Below, piece by piece: positions 55,622 to 64,000 of a stretch of 64,000 nucleotides of DNA. This DNA is from Stropharia rugosoannulata (Eukaryota; Basidiomycota; Agaricomycetes; Agaricales; Strophariaceae). The position numbers and the translations under genes are program-made. Below the pieces are notes generated by a model. It was not told the origin of the DNA. It did no database searches and saw only the letters and a program-made list of their open reading frames with translations. The stretch spans positions 1,736,001 to 1,800,000 of the forward strand of contig JANCIK010000008.1 in assembly GCA_028532985.1 (NCBI GenBank), given 5' to 3'. Every line of letters starts with the position of its first letter. The stretch's first letter is position 1.

Positions 55622-56536
55622 TTAATGAGTATCCATAAAGAGCAGTTTTAGGACGAGCGACGGGCGCTTGCGTTGACGGAGGGGAGAACGCGGCCCGAGG
55701 AGGTTGACTTGACTTGAGGTCGACGAGAACGTCGGTACCGTCTTGAAGGCCCCGGTTACACCGCGGGTGGAGATCCGTGAGGGTGCACTAGGCAATGTCG
55801 GTGGAGGTGTCTCGCCATCTTCAGATTTTACATCCCGTAGAGTGCATGGCAACCCAGTAAGATCATCTGTAATTTCTTTCAACGAGTTGGCCAAATGTAA
55901 AAACCAGATTTGTTGGATGATTGCGACCACAGCATTGAGATGTGCCGGATTTGGCGGCCGAGCTGTATCGGAAGCTTCAAACTTGATATCGCCCATCGAC
56001 CAAGGTCCGACAGGTTCCGTTGCAAACGTTGTCGTCCATTTTGAACATGCCGACATATCCTAGGTAGCAAAGGTTATACGACACTTGGCTGAGCCTTGAC
56101 AACGCCATGACAGCGCTCTTGATTCGTTTTTAGTGTCAATGTGGACTTACAAATAAGCACCATAAGAAAATCTCAGGAAGGGATAGGGTAAAGAGATAGC
56201 TACATACCTCGGCATGCAAGGGTCGAAGTGATGGAGACCAACTGGTGTAATCTCGCAGCCAACAGGAGTCCCAGTCAATCTGAGCCTCAGACGACCTTAG
56301 TGAAACATTTAGACAACACATCAGTAAATACAAGCCGTGCAGAAGAGAGTTTAAGCTCACCTGATTCGTCAGAGCAATTGACTTCGTCAGGATGTAGGGA
56401 AAACAAGAACCAGTGGGAATGCGCCGAGGGCGGCCAGCGAAGAATTTGCTAGTAATGAGAGAACGATGTGTGAGCACTAAGCTCCGCGGTCGCTCACCGC
56501 AGTCCCTCTCCCACACATAAATTTGGACTCGATCAT
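55622..56536 (-). CDS. Possible four-exon gene of unknown function (218 aa)
   Basis: I do not recognise this protein. The proposed exons on the minus strand are 56536-56498 (MIESKFMCGRGTA), 56448-56361, 56295-56204 and 56059-55622. Introns 1 and 2 (49 and 65 nt) have GTGAGC donors and phase-consistent joins; intron 3 (144 nt) needs a weaker GTAGCT donor and is the least certain. The product carries hydrophobic, fold-like segments (SHWFLFSLHPDEV; GTPVGCEITPVGLHHFDP; LNAVVAIIQQIWFLHLANSLKEI) followed by a Pro/Ser-rich basic tail. A TATATAA lies about 50 bp upstream of the ATG. The consistent phasing over three exons is the main support; the C-terminal 144 codons from the ATG at 56053 could instead stand alone. 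Confidence 0.4.
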
Positions 56537-57046
56537 TCTGTCCTTGCAAGTCCCCTCACCACCTCGACAGTAGAGTTATATATGTATTGTAAATGATTTA
56601 TACACCCATTATGTTTTGTACGTGGGGTCCATAATTGCTATGAACACAACGTATGAATGGAATGTCACCTGTGGAATGTATGTTGTCACTCAACTTACAT
56701 GCGTACTGGAAATATTAAGAGGTCAAGTTTTAGGCGCTCTGGGTTGTACGTTATTTTGCTATGAAGATAAGTTGAACATTTACTTCCTTATATTGATGAC
56801 GGGTACGTACCTCAATTAGCCCCGCTATGTTCTCAAGGCTTACGCGTGCCTACTTATCCCGATAGTACGCCAACATTCTGCCTTGACAGAAGATGTCTGG
56901 CTATACATGAAGCCCAAAATTGGGATGCTTATGAAGCGAGGAGATCCGCAAGTGCCTAGCCGCAGTCTGTGTTTGATGGGTTTTGCAGAGATAATCTATT
57001 TCCATCGTGAATAAAATAAGCTAGTCGGCGCCTAAACAAAGCATTT
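56537..57046. other. No gene seen
   Basis: About 500 bp between the possible four-exon gene and the direct repeat flanking the PacC-like gene. Confidence 0.4.
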
Positions 57047-57361
57047 CGCTGCGGTGAACTGCTTCTGGCTCGTTGGCTGCCTGCATAGTCAACCTCTGCA
57101 AATGCATGACTTGCTCAAACTTGTATTTTCCGCTGAAGATGTATATGTTATGAGGTAACGCTATTCTCCTGTGTCGTTAGCCAGACCATCTGCTTGGACT
57201 GGCCCCAGGAACGCGCACACAAACGCGCAAAATCGACGGGTAGTCATGTTATCTGAGTCGTTTCTAGTGATGTTGTGCATTTACCAGATCAGACATGCAC
57301 CAACATATTGCCCAGCGCGCGTTTTCTGGTGCTGAGCAGGTGTAATACCTCCGACATGATA
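57047..57361. repeat. 315-bp direct repeat, left copy
   Basis: Matches 58751-59065 base for base except three differences seen (GGCTCG/GGTTCG, TTTTCCG/TTTCCCG, TGGTGCT/TGTTGCT). Begins CGCTGCGGTGAACTGC and ends CCGACATGATA. It contains the last about 27 codons and stop of the PacC-like gene. Confidence 0.9.
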
Positions 57362-58702
57362 GGAGCCGCCGTAAGAGTGATCAGAAAAGTTACTGCCCGG
57401 TAAACCTGGCATGCCCGTTAGACCAAGGTTGCTGAGGTTATTGGGGTAGAAATAAGTGTCAGAACTGAAGTTTGATTGGGTGGGTACGCCATTATGACGA
57501 CCGGGGGTACCCTCGACATCACGTCCAAGTGTGAGGAGGAATTCGTTAATGGCCGCCAGCTCCTCTGGCATACGGATATCGAGAGAGACCGAACGGGGAT
57601 TGAAATTTGAAGAATGATGGCCCTGTGAATATGCAAGGTGATTCAGACGCTCTGTCATACCTGATAACAGATATTAGATGTATCGATCTGTGGAAGGCTA
57701 GTAAAAACTAACAAGGGTCATAAGATGGGTTGACATGACGCTTTTTCATGTCAGTGAAAAAATCGTCTACATTGTAGTCATGGCTACGCTTTGAATCGGT
57801 TGAGACGGAGTTGGGATCAGACCTGAGTACATCCCAGGAGGGGGAGGGCTGATGGAGGAACATATCATGTGAGGATGTATGGTGGTGGTGGTGGGGATGC
57901 ATGTGGGCGGACTGGTGACCTAATTCTGGAGAGGGCGTGGGTAAGAGGCCAAAATGTTCTGCTGTTAGTATGTTTTGAGTTTTCTGCAATCGCGAGAAGC
58001 GCAGACAAAGACGCGTACCATCTGGAGACGAGGAATGAGACTTTGGTCGGGGAATGGTAGGGCGAAGGCTAGGCGACCTCTGGAGCTTGCCATCAGCGCC
58101 GCGCACGGACGAGCCACCGCAGACACGGGACACGTATGCCGGATCGACAACAGTGATAGCCTTTGAGTGTTTGTGCTGCTGGTGATGCTCCTCGGTATGG
58201 ATTTTTTCGTGCTTTTTGAGGTCCTGGGGGCGTTTGAAGGACTTTTTGCATATCTAGAGGCAGGTCAGGGCTGATAAGGACCCGGAAGGGGGGGGGGGCA
58301 CGCACCTCGCAGACATGGGGCTTGAGCGGGGTGTGGACTGGGGAAGCGGTGAGTGGGGGCGGGGGGAAGGGGCAGGCGGATCATACCTCTGAGGTGGCTG
58401 GTGAGGTGGCTGGTGATGTGGTCGCGCTTAGCGCAGGTTGTGCCGCAGTCCTTCCAGTGGTAGGTGAGACAGAGGTTGTTTGTGCTCTTGCGGCCGATGT
58501 GGTCGTTGCAGAGATGGTTGTAGGGGGTCTCGGGGTCGACGAAGGCGAGGACGCAGTCGCGCCAGTGGCAGCGGTGCTGGGCCTCCTGGGGCGGGGGCGT
58601 GGGATCTGCGACGGGGGACGCAGACGGGGACGGGGGCAGCGTGGAGGGCGGCATTGTTTGGGGGTACCAGAAAGGGGACTGGCGGAGTGGCGGGGCTGAC
58701 AT
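57281..58702 (-). CDS. pacC: PacC/Rim101-like zinc-finger transcription factor, truncated and with a lost zinc ligand (403 aa)
   Basis: Homologue of the pH-responsive transcription factor PacC/Rim101. Minus-strand exons are 58702-58387, 58337-58306, 58253-58019, 57961-57713 and 57660-57281; all four introns fit in phase. Finger 1 is CHWRDC ... YNHLCNDH, followed by the signature GRKSTNNL; finger 3 is [21 protein letters not shown], followed by [12 protein letters not shown]. In finger 2 the usual first cysteine is tyrosine (TYHWKDC), and a 12-bp tandem duplication repeats HLTS before LRVH. The body keeps TPSPELG, a His-rich run, [11 protein letters not shown] and the LNHLAY ... [15 protein letters not shown] region. 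Typical PacC proteins are 600-900 residues and continue well beyond; here the frame enters the 315-bp repeat and stops. I read it as a duplicated, partial gene, possibly still expressed. The symbol names the family, not proven function. Confidence 0.75.
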
Positions 58703-58750
58703 GATTGTTTTAAACCACCGTTTTTGTGCCAAGCCCAGCTCAAGTATGTC

Positions 58751-59065
58751 CGCTGCGGTGAACTGCTTCTGGTTCGTTGGCTGCCTGCATAGTCAACCTC
58801 TGCAAATGCATGACTTGCTCAAACTTGTATTTCCCGCTGAAGATGTATATGTTATGAGGTAACGCTATTCTCCTGTGTCGTTAGCCAGACCATCTGCTTG
58901 GACTGGCCCCAGGAACGCGCACACAAACGCGCAAAATCGACGGGTAGTCATGTTATCTGAGTCGTTTCTAGTGATGTTGTGCATTTACCAGATCAGACAT
59001 GCACCAACATATTGCCCAGCGCGCGTTTTCTGTTGCTGAGCAGGTGTAATACCTCCGACATGATA
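58751..59065. repeat. 315-bp direct repeat, right copy
   Basis: See the left copy at 57047-57361. It lies upstream of the PacC-like gene, 49 bp before its ATG, so the gene piece is exactly framed by the repeats. No target duplication is seen outside the pair, and the ends are not TG...CA. Confidence 0.9.
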
Positions 59066-62000
59066 TCATCGCCCGCACTGCTATATACCTCTGCATCGGA
59101 ATCGAGCGCCGCATGATTTGTCTCAGCGGGGTCTGACAGCTGAAAGGATGGCGGTGGCGTAGATCGCTACGTGCCCGACTTATATTATGTAGGTCTCTGC
59201 TAAGATCCCATCTCCATGCCCAGATGAGAAGTCGAGTCACGATTGATCTTGTCTTGCGCCGTAATGTCGTAGTTAGAATGTTGCTGATTGTGTACGCGCG
59301 CGCAGACAAGCCCAGCCATGAATCAAAATTAATTCAGAAAGCGGTGAGCGTGAAAGTAATAGTGCGCCCACTAAAGGTGACGACAGGCATGTGAACGGGG
59401 GACGCTTGTTGTATGTCGCTGCAGACGGTCGAGGCCGCGACCGGCCGTGTGCCCGTGGCGCACTGCCGGCGCAGGGAAGCGCATCCCACGTTGGCGGCAG
59501 TTCTCAATCTCCCAAGCCAAGGGGGATGGATAGGCTCCGTGGGCGATAATGCGTAGGTCCGTGGGTGATATCACCTGCAGAGACAATCTGAATTGAGGAA
59601 AAATGCGCATTTGGAGGCCCATATATGTGCTGCGACGCGTTTGCACGGCTGCACAAAGCTCTCTGGCACGTACTTCGACTACATCGCGTTAAAACCAAAT
59701 GATGGACAGCTCTGTATGGCGCAAAACTGAGCTGTAGCATTCGATAGCATCGCATATATGTACTCACGTAAATTGACGGCCTTGGGTATACTTGACTGGA
59801 TGCGCCTGATGGGTTAGCGCACAAACACAACGGTAATAACCGGTGGGCATTTGTCACTCGCATAAACATATGCCTCGACAGAGATGCATTGAATTGTAGG
59901 GCGGAATTCATAGGTGCCACTTTCAATCCTCGTCGCGTGCGAAGCGGCTTCACTTGGTGGCGGTGGTATGAGTATGCCATGCATGGTTCATTTGTGCCAT
60001 GGGGCAAATTTCTGCTTCGATCTCTCGTTTTGGTGACCACAAATTTGGAAGCACGTATTAAATTCCTGTAAGGGAGTACCATCATATTCCAGGCCGTAAG
60101 CTGGCGAGACCCTGGTGATCCATGCAGAGGTAGACAGTGAGGCGGAGAATGGTACGTCCCGACCCCATCAGAAGCAAATCTCTACTCTCCGGACATCTCA
60201 TACAGAATGCGGCGCTTGACATGCACATTTAAAAAGTCGCCAGCACCGCCCACTGCTCCCTGATTTATTATAGGTCCAATCTTGAAGTCGAAGTTATGGT
60301 CGAAGATTTGCTTCTCCTTGATCTTCGACATGCTGGTCTTCAGGACACCGTGAATGTTGCACTAGAACCGTGCGCGCAATCTGCACCTGGATTGGTGGGC
60401 GTTGCAGTTTCCCAGCACAAACCGAGCGTCAGAGTGTCAGTGCCTGATAGATGGGTGATGACAGCCAGCCCGTCAAGTGGGTTGGTTACACAATGTACAA
60501 AGGAGAGGAGGGGGGATAGAGACTCCCAGCGTCGAGGTAGGGTGCTGGGAGGGGGTGGGTACAGTGATTACGAGGACAACTGTCACTCCGATCTACTGCC
60601 CAGCTTTGCCTCCTAAAGAACGAGAGTATCGGACCTTAACAGTCAGGGCGCGTGGTTTACATGATGCATATTTTTCACGTTGCATAGTGGTCCACATCAG
60701 TCCATGTCGTCACTCGTATGTAACCGTGTGCAACTGCACCGCCCAGAAGCAAAGTGTTTCCCATATGGACTGATCAAATTATATGTGCGCGACAATTCCA
60801 TTTGGTGCACGCGCGGCCATCCGAAAGTGCACTAACTTACCAGGTATTTCTTGGTAAGTTGCGCTTTCTTCAAAGTGTGTGGCCCAGTAGCGCACTCTGG
60901 TTTTTACGTCTCTCTTGCGTTAGTTTCCGATATGCATTGTGCACCAATAATGCCAGCTCTAGCAGCCTGGTCAGAGACGCTTCTGTTAATGCATCTTCTT
61001 GATGACCCCGTACGCGGTTCATTGGCTGGAGTGAAGGAGCACTCAGAAGAAATAGCGATTTGCGCATGCATGCAAGTCGAGAACAAAACATGGCCCGTTG
61101 GGTCCTTCATAGTGGCAATGCCGGCTTACAAGGAGCCTAGATTGTTTGTGCATTCGCTGGTGCGCTTGGACATGACAGTATCTGCCCACGCGCGTATAAA
61201 TTCTGGGACATAACGCGGTTAGTTCAGTTTGAATATCGTAGCATTGATGGTAACTTACATGGTGCTTCGGCGACTCGTCTTTATAGCGTGCATCGGCGCC
61301 GCGCGGGCTTCTCGTGAGGGTACCGCTACATGGTCGTATCACCGTGTGCCGCCATTCCACAACACGAGCGACACCCATCGAGGTCATTGCCGCAAGCGCC
61401 AGCGTGAAAGGTGATCATTATCAGCACTTGCGCGTGCAACTAAGATTGACTCGTGAACGGACGCCGGCTTCGAGTGAAGTCCATTCGGAGTACGGGGTCA
61501 CTGGTCTTGACCCTGACCTCGTCGAAGATGGCCTGCCATATATGCACCTTCTCCTGGTCGGGGATCGTTCAGGTCTATGAGAGTCACGGGCTGCAAGGAA
61601 ACTGCAGGGAGTTTCGGGGCATGAATCTGCCGCGGAATCCGTGTCGCCTCCGCCCCCGTCCCGCACAGGTATCGGAACGAGTTAGCCTTGCAGCACCTAC
61701 GGTAGACGCAGCGCATACTCTACTCTGGCGCCGGCAGACACCTACGCAACACATTACAAGAAAGGAGCCGGCGTTTGTATGAGTCCATGATGGGACGCTA
61801 AACGTGATTGAGGAAGAAAAGAAGGTGGGTACTATGCACGCAACTACATTAAATTTTAAGATATCTTTTTGGTAATTCTTAGCCTCTCAGATGGAGATGC
61901 GGCTACGAGGTGCATTGGTTTAAATTTTTTTTTTTTTTTTTTTGTATTTTTTTTTTTGGCAGCAGCAGCGGTAGAGGCAGTCTGGGATGTCCTCGATGTG

Positions 62001-62401
62001 TTTCTCTTCCTGTACTATGAGTTAACTGATGCATGCGGCTACATCAACGACTCCGCCACAACGAACTTCGGGGCTGTCCGGTTGTTCATCAAGTAAAAGG
62101 TGAAGATGAGGGAGGCTAGTGGCATATGCAAATAGTTTGACTGCGTGTCGTGTCTGTATGTCCTCTGGCTTTGGATGCAGTTGGACGCGGCTGCAATTTC
62201 CAGTGTAACGCTTGCGCGTCATTGATCTGGAACCGAGTGTAATTCAAGGAAGACTGGCACAAAATGCAAACGAATGTGAACAGCGTTGTGATAACTCTAT
62301 AGATGCTAGAGTGTGGTTCCTGATGAGCAATTGCGCTACTTCGAAGTATCTTGCAGATGAGTTCATGACGGCGGCGCAAACAGCTCGGAAAACTGGAAAG
62401 C
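59066..62401. other. Long stretch without a supportable gene
   Basis: About 3.3 kb with frames of up to 193 codons on both strands that overlap, lack domains and do not splice into anything recognisable. Contains two poly-T runs at about 61924-61958. The region just before 62402 is downstream of the second Plavaka gene and may hold that element's 3' terminus. Confidence 0.4.
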
Positions 62402-64000
62402 TTATAGGTCATCATATCCTGCATCTGATGAGTCATCAACTTCTTCTTGGTCTGTTTCAGCAGCCTCCGACTCGTCCTCGTCCATAGACCTATATTCTTC
62501 ACTATTACTATCAGAATCAGAGTTGAAGGTGGAAGAGAGGTCAATGTTTTCCGAGTTTTCAAGTCTGGCGGATGTCTTTTCGCAGTGACCAATACCCAGG
62601 CCAGAATAGCGCATAAACATGTCGCGGTCAACAAAGCTTGAAGCTGCTATTAGTATGATGACTCTGCAAACATGTTAATTATACTTACATTCCTACATAG
62701 TAGTTCGCCCAGTCTGACGTTCCTCCCCCTGGTCGAGCTGCTGTTGACTGTCCCGTGCTTAAAAGTGTGTTTGTGCGTCCATTGTTGAAAGCAGGTATCA
62801 GGTGGCAGCCTCTAATAACAAGATTAGGATCCAGGAAACCGAATGCCATATCGTCGTCTTCAGGTACATAACCAATCATGGGAAGTTTGGCAATTCCTCG
62901 ACCATAAGATGCCTCTGGTTCCGCACCAAGCCATCTCACCCACAAAAATTCCATGTGCTGCCATGTAAATCCTGTAGTAGACCTGTCCCCGATGTGTTGA
63001 ACGTCCGTATGAAATATGCCCAAGACTTGAGCATACCAAAACGCATGGCCATCCGATTCAGAATCCGCAAATGGGCGAGCCATCATTATGTAAGGGCGGG
63101 TCTTGGGATTGATGGTGTCGAAATCACGTCGTATATCATATGTTGTGTAATTAATTCTTGCAGTGCAATGGCTATATATTGTTGAATTCCTCAAGCGTAT
63201 CGTGTTCCGATCTTCATGGCTAAATACGTCGGGTTCATTGCCATCAAAGTCAAGGTTGAGCATTCGTCCAAGTAAATGATCTTGTAATTTTGGGATAAAG
63301 TTCTGTAGAAACAAAATTGAGATAGGCGTTCAAAACAAAGGGTTAGAATAGAAGACCTTTTTTGCTGGATCGCCATCTTGAACAAATGCAAAGATGTTTA
63401 GGGGATTATGTCGCGCACGTGAGATTACATGGTGCTTAGATAAATGTTCCGGCTTGCTGGCTTCTTCATACTCTTCCGACTCCTGGCCTTTGAGCATTCG
63501 CTGCCGCATATGCTTGTGGCTCATCTGCTTTAGCGCATTTCGTTTATTTGTCATAGAGTAGGCCTTTTTGACAGGGGCGTGAGCAGCTTCGCCCTAAGCA
63601 CCATTATATTATGAGCAATTCATATCAACAGCGGCGGAATGCACTAACAAGTTGTGTTGTATACGAGTCAGTTGTGCCGTACTTGCATATGTAGTGAACA
63701 TAGTCACCAAGCGCGTGAAATTTGGTCGTAGATATGTTGAGCCTCTTTGTTTTACCGGCGACCTTTTTCAGATTTGTTGCTGGATGTGCATCCGCTGCAT
63801 TCAGGTTGGCTTCCTCCCGACGGATGCGAGCTTTTTTCTCCTTTGGCAGTTCCACGGTCTCCAACTCCTTACATGTTGTATTGCGGAACTGCCGCATAAG
63901 TTTCCCGAATTCAGAAATCTGGTGTTCAGTTTGCTTAAGGGTTTCTTCCGTATGCAAGCGAAGCTTAAGGAAACAATGCAGCTCCGCTGTGCGATACAGT
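62402..64000 (-). CDS. Plavaka-type DNA transposase, copy 2, C-terminal half (continues beyond window)
   Basis: Diverged sister of the copy at 1-3978 in opposite orientation. Minus-strand exons are 64000-63649, 63593-63357, 63302-62689 and 62636-62402, with splice sites at the same positions as in copy 1. It shows FHALGDYVHYICKYGTTDSYTTQL, AYSMTNKRNALKQMS, EHLSKHHVISRARHNPLNIFAFVQDGDP, NFIPKLQDHLLGRML, STTGFTWQHMEFLWVRWLGAE, VIRGCHLIPAFNNGRT and the acidic tail ending GYDDL. Where copy 1 is frameshifted by a CT expansion, this copy is in frame, and no lesion is visible up to the window edge. The catalytic core lies outside, so activity cannot be judged. The terminal inverted repeat was not identified. 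Confidence 0.82.

Noticed and set aside
58322..58699. 125-codon Gly/Val-rich + strand frame
   Set aside because: Antisense of the first pacC exon; open because of that exon's codon bias.
57047..59065. Reading the 315-bp direct repeats as LTRs of an element that captured pacC
   Set aside because: Ends are not TG...CA, there is no target duplication, and no primer-binding site or polypurine tract lies inside.
59504..60085. 193-codon leftward frame
   Set aside because: No domain, interrupted low-quality wording, overlapping frames on the other strand.
61924..61958. Poly-T runs, considered as the tail of a LINE or retro-pseudogene in reverse
   Set aside because: No target duplications or coding remains of a retroposon could be identified beside them.
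1..64000. tRNA, rRNA and CRISPR features
   Set aside because: No B-box-like GGTTCGANTCC with a matching A box, no rRNA similarity and no regularly spaced direct repeats were seen by eye.

Overview
This window looks like a repeat-rich, gene-poor accessory region of an Agaricomycete (mushroom-forming basidiomycete) chromosome. The basis is: genes split by short GT-AG introns of about 47-65 nt, Plavaka-type transposases (a family I know mainly from Agaricomycetes), Helitron remnants, expanded F-box families, an expanded Agaricomycete family of signal-less membrane proteins with a lectin-like ectodomain, and a basidiomycete-type PacC zinc-finger gene. No rRNA, tRNA, CRISPR array or bacterial-style operon was seen.

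Layout. 1-4 kb: a Plavaka transposase gene reading rightward, broken by a CT insertion; its diverged sister reads leftward off the right edge (62.4-64 kb), so the window is bracketed by an inverted pair. 4-12 kb: decayed DNA with a Helitron-type 3' terminus, a forkhead-domain relic, a degenerate repeat field (8.9-10.3 kb) and one small three-exon gene. 12.7-38.4 kb: interleaved duplicates of three gene families: F-box proteins (12.8, 14.4, 22.1 kb, and a fourth at 41.7 kb), small intronless proteins with a candidate eIF4E-binding motif (19.3, 29.9, 35.1 kb, with copied promoters), and single-pass membrane proteins ending in a PPxY tail (25.0, 31.7, 36.9 kb). A truncated Helitron is inserted in the duplicated promoter block of the second small gene; the uninterrupted block 8.5 kb away serves as its empty site.

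38.9-47.6 kb: two LTR retrotransposons of different families that carry gag but no pol. The first (38861-41810) sits inside the fourth F-box gene, splitting off its last about 63 codons; the second (44183-47558) lies just outside. Both have near-identical LTRs, 4-bp target duplications and the same 17-nt primer-binding site, so both appear young and dependent on enzymes supplied elsewhere.

49-50.7 kb: a leftward gene joining a pierisin-like mono-ADP-ribosyltransferase domain (R60, S108-T-T, Q161-x-E163) to hemopexin-like repeats, with two frameshifts in the repeat tail. 55.6-56.5 kb: a possible four-exon gene of unknown function. 57.0-59.1 kb: a truncated PacC/Rim101-like gene held between 315-bp, 99% identical direct repeats, with a lost zinc ligand. 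The remaining stretches (52-55.6, 59.1-62.4 kb) hold nothing I can support.

There is no pathway here. The common thread is duplication and mobile-element traffic acting on fast-evolving families, some ubiquitin-linked (F-box proteins; PPxY tails that recruit Nedd4/Rsp5-type ligases) and one toxin-like gene. Functional statements rest on motif recognition by eye and are inference unless stated otherwise.
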